A stretch of 64,000 bases of DNA from Owenia fusiformis (taxonomy: Eukaryota > Annelida > Polychaeta > Sabellida > Oweniidae): assembly GCA_903813345.2 (NCBI GenBank), contig CAIIXF020000011.1, forward strand, positions 3,496,571-3,560,570. The letters run 5' to 3'. Of this stretch, positions 10,046 through 25,000 are shown one piece after another (position 1 is the stretch's first letter; every line of letters begins with the position of its first letter). The position numbers and the translations under genes are program-made. The notes beneath the pieces were generated by a model. It searched no databases and was not told the origin of the DNA. It worked only from the letters and a program-made list of their open reading frames with translations.

Positions 10046-13000
10046 GTAATACCAGAGGGAGAGAAACACCAGGGTTCAAAGATGACATACGCTTATAATG
10101 TAAATCTGTATTGAGATGACATCGTCGCTGATTGGTCAAAAGTCGACAAACAAATGACGTCATCAATGGCGGTTTCAAAATTTTCGAAATACGCTTCGAA
10201 TAATATTATGTTCATTTCTGGCGTAATAACCAATATCATAGCTTCTCATTTCACATCAAGATAAAGAAAGGTGTACATTCCTATATCAATTAAAACATCC
10301 CATCGAAGTGTAGTATTTGATAACTAGCCGATGAAAATTCGAACGAACGAAGGTGGTAAGCAAGAGAGGTAATTATGTCTGTCATCTTTAAACTCTTGGG
10401 CTTTCCCTCCACTGTCCCGGAATACTGTAACCAGATATAGATTGTATTAAACAATCGAAGCATAGGTTTGAAGAACAAAGTATGTTTTATTTAAACTAAT
10501 GAAGTGAAACTACAATATAGCATCAACATTATTATGACATCTCGATTAATATGTCATATGATATAATTGATGGTATCTCGGCGCTAAGTCAATCGTCAAT
10601 GGTGTTTGCCATCATATTAAGTCATTGCACCCATGCATAAATCCTGCATTGGTCATTGTGAGGTCATTGGAAAATCTACCAAATCACTGGGATTTTTATT
10701 CAACCCCCTCCCTCACTTAAACAAACATACTCCAATCTATTAAATTGAATGACAGTTATTCGGCAAATTGAAAATTTGCGGTGCGCAAAAACTGCGGAGC
10801 CCATGGCAAAACATGGTTTATTCGTATGTATGCATTTAGGTGAATTCTAGAAATTGAATCAGCCATTTTGATGATAATATCGGCTCGGCGCTTACCATTT
10901 TTGTGATGGTTAACATACTTAGGCTATAGTAAGCATTGCCTGTAATATTATCGAAACGGTAGTTCTTTTACAGTTAAAACATTTAAAGTAAGCCATGCCT
11001 GTAATATTATCTGATATATTGTCTGTAATATTATCGACAAGGCCGTTCTTTTAATGGTTTAACCATTTTAGTATATTTAGCCATGTCTGTAATATTATTG
11101 ACTTGTTTCAATTGTTTTTGTTCAATATTATATGTTTAACATTGGTGGTTTAGACTAGAGTACATCAGATACATATACTATATAATATTGCTGGTCAACA
11201 AGTTACCATCAAATCAGACGTCGGTTTCCACAGTTTATGGATTTCGTCTTGTATATTCATCTTCGTTCACTCGGCTCCCGTCGGTCGATGAACGTAGTGA
11301 AGACCTAGCGTGCGAAGATGTCTTGTATTTGTATTACTAGAATCACTGAAGCGAGAGAGGCAGTGCAAGTAGAACCTATTTAACATGAATCATATAATAA
11401 TCACTCATGGACATGCACATGGAGTTAAGAGGGAACTTACCAATTATAAATCACAAAGAATACCATGAATTTGTAATGGTTTATACGCATTATACTAAAC
11501 TGACATTCCAGTTTTCAATAAGATGAGATTGCTCATCTGTGAACATAAGTAAAATCAGTTTCTTGATCAGTTTCATTGATCATGATTTCGGTTTTCAGAT
11601 TTTCCAGCGAGCTGGATTTGGTAATATTGCTTCAAATTTTAATCATTACAAAAACGATGGTTTGTTTAGAAACAAAGATTAGTATTTTTACTTGATCTTT
11701 TACATCATTTTTACATCATCTTTCATTACATTCTCTAGATGCGCCTATTGAAGTTTACAACGCAGGTCTGGTACCACTTGATAGGGACTAACTTTCCGAT
11801 GACCAAATAAAAACATTTGTACTTTTTTTAAATTTAAGAGCAATTATTGTGGCAATCTACGCTTGCAGCATAAAATTTACACAAGATCCGTGCAATTCTC
11901 GTTGAAAACAGACAATTAAGTCAAAAGTTAGAGGTGTGTAGGTCTCTCAATATTGTAATTGTACAAAGGAAATTTTGGTTGATTTTAAAAAAGTATCTTG
12001 TATAATATTCTTTGTATAGCTATATATAATATTGAGAGGTCTAAAAACATGTTGTAAGCCTATATGCTATTTTGTTCCAACAAGGTTCGGAAAGACATTT
12101 TATTTCATTCTCAAGAATTGGTAGAAAGGAGCAAAAACAATTGCACTAAAAAAAACAAAAAATGTTAACAAAAACAGTTATATAAAATATTTCTAAATAA
12201 TTTTCGCATTGAATTGTTGCCAATCAGTCAACATTATATAAAATACCGTGTTTTTCACAGAATGTTTTCAATGATTGGTTTAAGAGAAAAACATTATTGA
12301 ATTCAGTTCTCCATATCGATACCACTCCTTTCCATGTACATGTATATTTGCATAACCTATTTTATTATGCACCTCATTAAAATACTCAAATCTGATTGGT
12401 TAAGAGCTGCGGGGTCTATTGCCATACGTGGCAGCAAGATCTCGTTCTATCCAGTATTGAAGCAACGAGATCTCCAACCATCCCGTATACCAGAATACCT
12501 ATCCTCGAAAAAATACTTTCGACGAGTCCAATTGTCGATGACGTCATTTTCTTAGAATATCTTCCATGTTGAATTTGAGATGAATGCGAGAGAAAATATT
12601 TGCGTGATATGAGAACAGGGGATTTCTATTCAATTTCCTGTGATTAACTGACAAAAGGTAGGTGGCGCTAGATACGGGATCGGCCAAACCTATTATATAT
12701 GGAGGGAATACGTAAGAATAAGGCCAAATGAGAGAATAAATGGATATTTTGATTGTCGAACACCAGGGTTTTTAGGCTCGGCTTCTGTTTTAGTAGACCC
12801 ATTCTTTAAAATAAAGTATTTCTCAAGGGAGGTGCATAATAAAATAAATACTGGATGACCATGAGGTGGATATGCCAGAATACCTATCCTCGAAAAGAAA
12901 TACTAGACTCAGCTTCGCTTCGCCTAGTATTTTTTCCTCGGATAGGTATTCTGGCATATCCACCTCATGGTCATCCAGTATTTGTTTAAAGGGTGACGAT

Positions 13001-16000
13001 AAGCATCCCGTATAAAAACAATATGGCGGCTCCAGGCGAATCAACTGGATCAGTCCATTTTTAAGAAATAAGGGGAGTTCTGTAAAATCAAGTTTATTGA
13101 AATTGTCTTTGAGATGTAATCCGTTTATAATAATTTTGAAAACGTTATCCAAAGAGTGATTGCGTTCAAAGAATACATGTACAACAGCCAATATAAATCC
13201 TTGTATTAGAAACCGGTTTGTCTTGCTTTGTTTCATTTGTAGGATATTTCATATGCCAAGCTGTGTGCTATTACGTTATGGGGAAATTTAGATGCCAATT
13301 TTTCCTTATTATACACAAATAGAAGATCCTGAAACTTCACCCATAAATGTGGTATTGATTTGTCAAAATAAAAATCACCCTTTTATAAATGTGTGACGAT
13401 CTATAATATACTTATGCTATATAACAGTTAGAGGTGTTGACACAACGACCTCGAAACTGTGAACCCTTGAGTATTATTCCGGGATCGGGCCTTTTATACT
13501 AAACGGTGAGCAACACCAGAAACGAGCGTTCGATTTGCTAAACGATATGCGTCACCCTTTAATACTGTATATCGAGATTTTGATGGCAAGAATACTGAGA
13601 AGTATATGCTATTTAATCGTTAGGTCAGGATTAGAAAAACTAGTTCTATTTTTGTATTGACACTTTTTTCACACCACCTTCTCAAACTTTTCATACAGTA
13701 AGTTAGACATAAGTTCATTTTAAAAAATGATACTTTTTTCAACCACATCAAAAGTGTGACTTATTAAAATGTTTCATTTTAAACCTTCTAAGATTACTTT
13801 ATTTTAAAATAATGTTGATAGTTGCTATATGGAGACATCTTATTTATCTATTATAACCAGTGGAGAGGAATAAATAAATCTTCAATCTTGAATTTGAATT
13901 TCATTAGTTCGCATGACGATGTTGAACGACTTTTGGGTCCCATATTTTATGGCATGTTTTGTAAAATGGCCATAAAATCGTGAACACGAGAGATATACCT
14001 ATTGGTAGAACTTGGTAGAATAACACTACATTGGACAAGGCCTAATTGTGCCAAGCATGACACTTAACCCATGCAGGATGACCGACTTATTAAGATTTGT
14101 TTGGGCTACCTTTTTTGACTCACCCTGTAAGTGTTTGATTGTTGTATGATGGGCTTTGCAAGCTTGTGTTTTGATGTAAGATCATGTTTTATCATTTAGT
14201 AAATGGATTTGGGTATTGTAATTTTGGTACATTGAGTTTTCGCACATTATTAGCAGGTTTGGTACATCTGATTTTTTAATGCAGTAGTTTTCTTGATGTT
14301 CAATGAATCAACGAATGAATGTGCAACAAATCTTACACAAGAAATCAATCTTTTCCAATTCTTTATTAATCAGTGAAACATAAAATAGCACATGTATTCG
14401 AAATTTTTCAATTCTAGGTCAGATAGTTTACACATAAAAATAAAATTCTGAACATCGTAAGAACAAAGGTTGAAACAGAAAACATTTTGTGACAACATGT
14501 AATGAATAAACAAACATTTCTTTAGATACCTTTAGCATTAAAATGTGACATAGAACATCAGATTGAGAAAAATATGAGCGGTATCCAAAAATAAAACATA
14601 AGCAAATTCAAAAACTGAATACACTTAACTCAATAAACCATATTAACAACATATGGGTTTCAACATTTCAATCCTATAATATCATGTGGTATATATCATG
14701 CTATTTGAATGCTCGTTCATTGTGCAACAACCCTATTCAGAAAAATCAGTCTGCTAATCTGTATATGTATAATGGATAAAAGACATGGTCAAATGCTGCA
14801 TTTATCAAAATGATACGGTTTTAAAGTGATATCGGCAAGACTGTAGATACCAATTTCATTTATGGTTTACATCTGAATCATCTCATTGTGAATATGGTAT
14901 AATCAAGTTCATGTATAGATGGTTGACAGATAAAATACAGGCTATAAAAGTGGATTCTGATTATATATAACCTGATAACTTCCACTCAGTAAATAGTTAA
15001 AACCCATTCATTTGTTTTGTAGATTCTCCCTGCAATACGGGTATCTCCATTCCCTGGAACGGTGGTTACCAATGTATGTGTCCACCAAACAAGCAAGGCA
15101 AAAACTGCAGTGAAGGTAAGGTCTTTAAAAAGGTAGGAAACCCCAATATTTATATATTTGAAACCCACTAACATTCCATTGAGTACAGGTTTCGTTCACT
15201 GATTGTAACACTTTTTCAGATGTTCCTAACGCAGCTGATAATTGCGCATGGCCCGGGAATGGTAAGTCATATAAAATATAATAAATCGTGAATAATCTTG
15301 ATAGAAAAAATATTAATGTTTGCCTAGTAGTATTGAAATACAACCATTCTTATTTTGATGCATGTCAACAAGATGCTTAGCTATAAAAGAAAATAGTAAC
15401 GTAACGTTGACATATTACAGCTTAGCTAAAACCTACAATTCTAAGAACTGTAAACTAAACTAGAACTCTTAGTATATTTCAAAAGTCTTCTTGCAGATTC
15501 TTGAATACCAGATGTTGGTATTTTCTTCTCCAATTTCAGTGTTGGTCTTTTAGCTCATAACTACGCAGTCGAATTGTCGTCATGTTTGTGCTGAAAAGAA
15601 TCCAAAATATTTAAAAATATTTTTTATAACATATTTTTGCAGATAACGCATGCTCCTCATCACCTTGTCATGGGGAAGGTGCTGTATGTATCAACACATT
15701 CGGCGGGAATTACAAATGCTTATGCCCACAAGGGACTGATGGTGATCGCTGTGGTCAAGGTAAAAAAAGCTTGACCCTATTAGTAGTGTAGTATATGGTA
15801 TTAGTAGAATTATATGTATGAATCACTTATTAATAGTAGTCGTGACAGAATGAGTCATTCCTCTTTTTTGTAATAACATTGATGAATCTCAAACTTTTTT
15901 TATTACATCTTCACGGGATAAACTAACGCGGCAACTATTCTCAACATGCAATAAGATAGTTTCTAAATAGCAGAAAAATCAGTACTGCCATCTTTTATTC

Positions 16001-19000
16001 AGCTTTTAATTTGGGCTAGAGTTCCATTCACTTACATGCTGAAATCTTGGAAAAGTGGCTTAAGTAATGGGAGTTGTTTGTAGAATGAATCGGGGGATTT
16101 TTTTCATGAATTTCGCTTATGTTTTTCATCCAAAAAACATCAATACACTTTAAAACATTTTGTTTACTTTAAGATTACACCATGTAATCCAAAACTATAT
16201 TTCTCATTTTCAAAGATAATCCATGGATTAACACCCAGGTATTTTTACTTTTCAAACTTCAGAGGGCTGGGAATCAATGATGCTCAACGCTTTTGAATAC
16301 GATAAATGCTGTTTTAAATTGGTTTAACGTATGCCAATAATTTCTCAAATTATGTAAGCTGAATGCATTCCTTAATCCCTAGAATGCCTATCATATAACA
16401 TTCTTTTGTCTTGGCCACTTAATATGTTTTGTTGCTGTCTGATCATCAAATCAAATTGTTGTTATTTAAATATGTCAGTCAAATCTGGTGAAACAGCACA
16501 ACATTAACCTAAATAGCACAAGTACATATTATGTAACTCATCCATAATATTTCATGCATCAGGTATTTTAAAAGGCTTAGGGGTTAACTTTTACACATAA
16601 ACTGAACTGACAAATGTGTATGCTTACATGTACAACTTCCAAGATTGTGAGAATTCAAAACTTGTTGATAGCCACATTTTCCTGAATGTGACGTCGAGAT
16701 ATTATGGCATTTATGAGTGGTAAAACATGAAAAAAAGCATTTTCATTTAAAATTAGCATATGATTTGAATTGATGCCAAGAAATGTATTGGTTAACTGTA
16801 TCCGTTTTACATCCATTGCAGATGGCTACATTATAAGACAAGGCATTCACATGCAAAATGTCAACACCTGCCATTTGTTACAGACACCAACTGCCAAACA
16901 CCAACTGCCAAATGATAAACACCAACCACTGAACACCGTCCACAAAAATTTGAGACCATAACAATATGATCATGGAAAATTGTATTTTTTTAAAGTAGGA
17001 ATTTCTGAGGTTATTAGAAAATTGGAAGACAAGGAAGGATTCTGGCTTTAAGATATTAGGGTTATAAATTGCAATGAAACTAAAACAAAACATTCTTTCT
17101 CTCAAATATCACAGTGTATATTCAAATCACAAATACGATATCATACAATTACAATAATTAATGTCTTATACATAAGTACTGCCTTTCCATCCATAATTGA
17201 TGTTGATGAAGATTATGTTTCCAGTTTGATTTATGAACAACATTCATGGTTTTATTTATTATGTTCATTATAATGTCCAATGTGATTGATAATAAATTCA
17301 CACATAGCTATGTCTGAATGTTGAATTAAACGCTGATGCGCTGTTACCCCAATTCATTCCTAACTCACGCTGCAGCTTCTGAAAACAATATACATGAATG
17401 GTGCAAGACCGGGTGGATCCGTAAGCCTCTTCTGCTGTTAACTCCCGCCCATTATGGAACCCATAATGAGACACCATGCATGTATAAAGAGAAGCTTAGA
17501 GGTGGTCGAAATGAGATGGTAATTACTAATGGGGCAACCATGCAGCACTGCTTCGCAACCATATCCATCTGGAGCATCTCTCCGCTACTGTTGCAATCTG
17601 CATACTTGCTCGCTTCCGCTTGGTAGATGGCATTCCAAGGGACTTCAGCATCCAAGTCACTGACTTTCCAGCAAAACCCCTGCATCCTACTTCAATAGGG
17701 AAGCTGTGGGCTTTCCAGTCCTTCTGTCTTGCTTCTGTGATAATGTCATCATATTTTGTTTGTTTCAACTCATGGGAAACCTCAATTCTATCCTCCCATG
17801 GAACAGTCAGCTCGACCAAGATAACACACCTTTTGTCATTTGCTCTAATGACAATGTCTGGTCTTAGTGTCGTAATAGCTATATCTTGTGGAAACACCAA
17901 CTTCCTGTCCAAATCGACCATGATTTCCCAGTCTGCTGTTGTTTGGAGGATTCCTGGGAGCATGGTAGTTCTCTACTGTTGGGGTGCTTTGCTCTGACCT
18001 TCTTTACAGAATGATATCCATGGTGTTGTATCTTTAGCTAGTGGGCAAGTTTTGGAAGCAATTATGATGTCAATTTGCCTGGCTACTTCTCTCAGAACTT
18101 GGTCGTGTCTCCAAGTATACCGATGCTCTCCTAGGGCTACACTACAGGAGCTCAGTATATGCCTTAGAGAAGCTGGTTGGTCTTTACAAAGGGAGCAGGT
18201 TGGATCATCCGTCAAGCCCCAGAGTGACAGATTAGTAGGTGTGGGAAGGGTGTTGCTTAGGGATTTAAGGAAGAAAGCAAGTGATGTTTCAGCTGTCTGC
18301 ATAAGATCACTCCCTGTCACCTTTCTGCTCTCTACAGATTCCCAACTCAGCCATGCACCCTGACTGCCCATTCCAGTTGCTTTAACTAGTCTAGCTTCCT
18401 CCTCGGTTTTCCTTATTTCACTCGTTACCATCTTCCTTTTTGCTTTTGGATCTGCCTTAGACCAAGGGACCCTGCCGTAACTTCCGAGCCCTTTCCGCCC
18501 CTCTGCAACAGTACCTACGATGTCACTCTGTCTCAGTCTGCTTTCAGCATTGCTGATAGCATCCTGAGCAGACCATTTCCTTCTTTCCGGAGGTTTGACT
18601 TCAGATGCCCTGGCTGTTGGATCTTTCGAGTCTCTGAGCAACATTGCTGTCCGCACTTTCGTTACTTTGAATTCTTCAACTATGGAGGAAGTAGGAAGTG
18701 CAGCTGGAGATGAAGTGCTGTAGAGGTTGACAGAGCTGAAAGATTTAGGAACCCCTAACCATTTGCGAAGGAACTTGCCAGCTATCCTTTCCATGGCCTG
18801 CACAGAAGTTATGGAGAAGTCATACATGGTGAATGGCCAATTCAACCTAGGAATAATTCCATACTGGAAGCACCAGATCTTAAGCTTCCCAGGAAGTGGT
18901 GTCCTATCTACTGCTTTCATCCAGGTAGCTAGCTGATGAAGCGTATCTGCTGTGTGGGTCTTGTCATTGAGACTGTGGTCAAACCATTTTCCAAGGCATT

Positions 19001-22000
19001 TAATTGGATTCTCACTGATGGTCGGAATCATCTCTCCTTGCATCGTAAACTTGTTGTTTGATATTACGCCTTTCTTGAGGATGAGGCTTCTGGGTTTCTT
19101 GGGTTTGAAAGTTAATCTGCCCCATGTAGCCAGTTGTTCAAGTCGAGACAGAATCCATCTCATCTCAATTTCCTTGCATGTCATTGCTGTTATGTCGTCC
19201 ATGAACGCTCTGCAAGGGGGATGGCGTGTTCCATCAGATGCGAGTGGCCCCCTACATTCTTTTGCTGCATCAGTCAGTAGAATGTTCATGGCTGCTACAA
19301 AAAGAATCACTGATACTGAGCATCCAGCCATGATGCCTTTCTCTAGTCGCTGCCAGTCAGAAGTGATATGTCTTGTGGAAAAGCGCATATATAGTCCGCC
19401 AAGATGTAATTTGACAAGTCCTATTACCTCAGGTGGCACATGGTAATGTTCCAGGGCAGTGTAGATAAGTTGATGAGGCACGCTTGGATAAGCTTTTGCG
19501 AGGTCAAGCCATACCACTGAAAGATCCTTCTTCTCCTTCTTGGCCTCCCCAATCAGTTTGGATATAGCTGCTGTATGTTCGACACACCCAGCAAAGCCTG
19601 GTATTCCTCCTTTCTGGACAGAGGTGTCAACATACTTGTTTTCCATGAAAAAGGTTGTAAACCGTCCGGCAATCACAGCCCAAAATATCTTGCCTTCAAC
19701 ACTAAGTAGGGAGATTTCTCTAAATTGGTCAAGTGAGATGGAGTTCTCCTCCTTTGGGACAAAGCAGCCCTCTGATATGAGCCAAGGAGCAGGGAGTTCT
19801 TTCTTAATCCAAAGGACTTGCATGAGTCTCCAAAGTCTTGTGGTCAATAGTGGACAGTTCTTATATATCTTGTAGGTAAGCCCACTTGGACCAGGTGCCG
19901 AGCCTGATCTGCCTTTTCTTATAACTTGTTGAACCTCAAACAGCTTGATTGGTGTTGTATCAAACTCATGTTCAGGCAATGGAGCAGGTGATAAATTGGG
20001 CTTCTCGGCCAATGGCTCATTACGTCTAGGGTCAGTATGGGCAGCTTGCACACTTTTGTTCATTTCTTCCTTTGTACATTCCAGGTTTCCAGATTTCGGT
20101 TTCCCCAAAATATCACTTACGAATTGGAATGGACTCTTGAAAAACTTGCTCCTGGTTTTCCTCTTTTCAGACCTCTTTTTTCTCAAGTTATCGGCCTTCC
20201 TGAGCAGTAACAGCCTGCGTCTAAGAGATTCTCTCAGCCGATGGAGTCCTTCTTTCTCTGAAACGTCAGCATTTAAGAAAGCTTTCCTCAAACCTCGCAA
20301 GTCTTTCCTGATGTTACCTATTTCTTTCTGTCTTCTGCTTGGCCCTTTCTCTTTCGGGATTCCATCCCCCTTCTCCTCAAGTCCAAACCTGTCCATACAT
20401 ACATCATACACAATAGATGTCATAGCTTCAACTTTCCTCTTAGCCTCCCCCTTCAAAGTATTATTGAGGATCTGCTGTAAGTCAGCATCCAAGTCTTTCC
20501 ATTCAGAACTTGATGCTGCTTGTAGTTTCAGTTTTGGTTTCCTTTCAAAAACTGGTACTTTCACAGCTTCTTCCTGCTCTCTTGTGTTCACTTCCTCCTC
20601 TACGGAGCAGCTAAGGCCACCGGGGTACTACATGCCATGTGCACCAAGTACAATTAGCATCTTGCCAAGTACGAAGTATACACGTTGCCCAGCATGTGGA
20701 CCAAGTTACAAGTCACATGCTGCCATGTCCCATATTTAAATTTTTCAAAGTCTCAATGATAAACCTCGCATGTGCAGCATGTGGACCAACTTAGCAAGTG
20801 ACATGGTACCATGTTGCATGTTCAAATAGCATCTTGCCAAGTTTAAACTATACAAGTTGCATGTGCAGCATGTGGACCAAGTTAGTAAGTGACATGGTAC
20901 CATGTTGCATGTTCAAATAGCATCTTGCCAAGTTTAAACTATACAAGTAGCATGTGCAACATGTGGACCAAGTTGCCAAGTGACATGGTACCATGTTGCA
21001 TGTTCAAATAGCATCTTGCCAGGTTTAAACTATACAACTTGCATGTGCAGCATGTGGACCAAGTTGCCAAGTGACATGGTACCATGTTGCATGTATAGAT
21101 AGCATCTTGCCAAGTTTAAACTATACAACTCACATGTGCAGCATGTGGACCAAGTTAGCAAGTGACATGCTACCATGTTGCATGTTCAAATAGCATCTTG
21201 CCAAGTTTAAACTATACAACTCGCATGTGCAGCATGTGGACCAAGTTAGCAAGTGACATGCTACCATGTTGCATGTTCAAATAGCATCTTGCCAAGTTTA
21301 AACTATACAACTCGCATGTGCAGCATGTGGACCAAGTTGCCAAGTGACATGGTACCATGTTGCATGTACAGATAGCATCTTGCCAGGTTTAAACTATACA
21401 ACTCGCATGTGCAGCATGTGGACCAAGTTGCCAAGTGACATGGTACCATGTTGCATGTACAGATAGCATCTTGCCAAGTTTAAACTATACAACTCACATG
21501 TGCAGCATGTGGACCAAGTTAGCAAGTGACATGCTACCATGTTGCATGTTCGAATAGCATCTTGCCAAGTTTAAACGATACAACTTGCATGTGCAGCATG
21601 TGGACCAAGTTAGCAAGTGACATGCTACCATGTTGCATGTTCAAATAGCATCTTGCCAAGTTTAAACTATACAACTCGCATGTGCAGCATGTGGACCAAG
21701 TTGCCAAGTGACATGGTACCATGTTGCATGTACAGATAGCATCTTGCCAGGTTTAAACTATACAACTCGCATGTGCAGCATGTGGACCAAGTTGCCAAGT
21801 GACATGGTACCATGTTGCATGTACAGATAGCATCTTGCCAAGTTTAAACTATACAACTCACATGTGCAACATGTGGAACAAGTTAGCAAGTGACATGCTG
21901 CCATGTTGCATGTTCGAATAGCATCTTGCCAAGTTTAAACGATACAACTTGCATGTGCAACATGTGGACCAAGTTAGCAAGTGACATGCTGCCATGTTGC

Positions 22001-25000
22001 ATGTCCGAATAGCATCTTGCCAAGTTTCAACTATACATCTCACATGTGCAGCATGTGGACCAAGTTAGCAAGTGACATGCTGCCATGTTGCATGTTCGAA
22101 TAGCATCTTGCCAAGTTTAAACTATACAACTCGCACGTGCAGCATGTGGACCAAGTTAGCAAGTGACATGCTACCATGTTGCATGTTTGAATAGCACCTT
22201 GCCAAGTTTAAACTATACATCTCACATGTGCAACATGTGGAACAAGTTAGCAAGTGACATGCTGCCATGTTGCATGTTCGAGTAGCATCTTGCAAAGTTT
22301 AAACTATACATCTCTATTGTATAAAGTAACTGTATTGTAATTATTATGTTTGTTGCTCCGATTAATTTTCGGGAATAAAAGAAACAATAAACAATATATA
22401 CATGTAAGTTTTAGCTTTGTAGTAAGCATATGAAGAAATCATCCTCTACAATATTCTAGGTTAGCTGACCACTAACTACACTAACTACACTGGCTACATT
22501 AGTATTCTGCCACTCTCAGGCCAGTAGTCAGCTTTTGCCAGGGAGGGGAAGCGGGAGGGGGGCTCTTTTTAAAGAATTCCATGAGGGATCTGACTTTGCC
22601 TTTGCATTATTTCTTAGAATTCACTGCGTCTTAAAACATGTAAAAAATTTTCAATATGATAATAATAGATTACTAACTTTATGTTCTTATAAAACAAAAA
22701 TAGATTGCAGAGAATAATTTATTATGTAGAGATGATTTTATTATGGAATAATTGTGAAGTAATAAACTTGTTAATGTTACAAAGCTATGGACAGCATATC
22801 ACTGTATCATATACAATTCTAACACAATTCTAAACACATGTGAACATAATAGTATCCTTGTACTAATGTTCCAATCTGAGTGTCAATTAGTTCACTATGT
22901 AGGCTCCCTGCTCAGAAACATCTTGAATTCTTGAATAAGTAGAAATAAGAATATAACTGTATTCATGTAGAATTGAAAATCTGTATATTTAGATATTACA
23001 GTTAGCAACATATACATGTACATTCTAATAAGCGATAATTCACACCAATGCATAGCTAGCATTCATCCTAACATGATTTTGGGGAAAAATTAAGAAAATT
23101 GGTTCAAAAATAGGCAAGAAAAAATATTTTGTTTTTCCGTAAATATAACAAAGCTCCCATCCCGTTTTAACCCGTAAAACTACTGTTAACTCCCGCACCG
23201 TACTTCTACTAAAATGTACCTTAATTTTTTTTAATCCATTTTTTCCCGTGACAATGGCCGTAACAACCTCCCGTATTTTTGACTGAAATCTCCCTTAATC
23301 TACCGTGTTTGAGCTAAATCTACAGTATTTTTAAAGAAATTTGACAAGTTTGTAACCTTGATTATTGGACTTCTTTCTTTTAAGGAAATATAGGTATTTT
23401 TCTGTAAAAACTGAGCGAGCAAAGGAACCCTCATAATACTTGTTCAGGGCCAACTTGTCAAATAATCAGCCTTATTACTCATTTATTTTTGTCATATTCT
23501 TCATTTAATTAAAAACCTATTCTTCATATCACAGAATCAAGTATAAATCACCATGACCTCGTTCAAAACCAATTTCAGGTTGGCAGATCTGACTTAGGTT
23601 GCAAAATATTTTTGATATGCTAAAACATTGAAGTGAGAAAAGAAAAGCTTACAACTTTTTTCAAAAAATCTCTAAAATAACATTTAAAGTCACGACAAAT
23701 AGTAAATGAATGATAAAAATATATTTTCAAACTTAACATGGGGACTTTAAAATAAGGAAAATAGTGAGACTGCATGTTTTCTCAACGAGGTATATCCCGA
23801 ACTTGTGCAATATCAAAACAATCAAAAAATTAAAAAGATGAATTCCATCAAGACCACGAAACTGTGTCAAAACATCCCAAAAAGACCATGAATATGCGTG
23901 TCAAAAAAATAAAGAAATGAATTCCATAAATACAATAAACTTGGGAGTAAAAAAAATCCAAAAATGAATTTGACACTAACCCAAAAAATGAATTTAACCC
24001 TAACCTTAACTGTAACGTAACCCTAAGATCATGAATATGTGTGTCAAAAATATAAAATAAATAAAAAAATGATTTACATAAATACAATAAACTTCTGTGT
24101 CAATAGATAAAAAAAAATTTAATTCTAACCTTAACCCTAACCCTAATTACCAACCCCAACCCTATCAAACCAGATGGGGTTTTAAATGATTACCTAACCC
24201 TGACCTACCCACTGAGGACACAGCACGCATACTAGACCCTAATGATACAGAGTCAAATTGGCAGGAGCGACAATCGTGTACCAGACCCTAATAATACAGG
24301 GTCCACTTGGCAGGAGCAGCGTTTGCGTACCAGACCCTAATGATACAAGATCCACTTGGCAGGAGCGGCGATTGCGTAGCAGACCCTAATGATACAGGGT
24401 CTACTTGGCAGGAGCGGCGTTCGATACCAGACCCTAATGATACAGGGTCTACTTGGCAGGAGCAGCGATCGCTATAAGAAGGGTCTGGCACATGAACGCC
24501 GCTCCTGCAAAGTGAAATGAGTTAACCGTAACCTTAACCCTAACCCTAATTACCAACCCCATCCCTATTAAACCAGATGGGGTTTTAAATGATTACCTAA
24601 CCCTGACCAACCCACTGAGGACACAGGACGCATACCAGACCCTAATGATACAGGGTCCACTTGGCAGGAGCGGCGATCGTGTACCAGACCCTAATGATAC
24701 AGGGTCCACTTGGCAGGAGCGGCGATCGTGTACCAGACCCTTATGATACAGGGTCCACTTGGCAGGAGCGGCGTTCGATACCAGACCCTAATGATACAGG
24801 GTCTACTTGGCAGGAGCAGCGATTGCGATTGCGTAGCAGACCCTAATGATACAGGGTCTACTTGGCAGGAGCGGCGTTCGATACCAGACCCTAATGATAC
24901 AGGGTCTACTTGGCAGGAGCAGCGATCGCTATAAGAAGGGTCTGGCACATGAACGCCGCTCCTGCAAAGTGAAATGAGTTAACTGTAACCTTAACCCTAA

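Noticed and set aside
12823-13236. 137-codon minus-strand frame
   Set aside because: It runs through the hairpin at 12850-12981 and the TTAA-flanked element; no family features.
18052-20739. Long + strand open frames, up to 264 codons
   Set aside because: They lie opposite the well-supported RT frame and show no domain; shadows.
20680-22315. Regular repeats resembling a CRISPR array
   Set aside because: Units are head-to-tail 91-bp repeats with no unique spacers, in a eukaryotic intron; this is a minisatellite.
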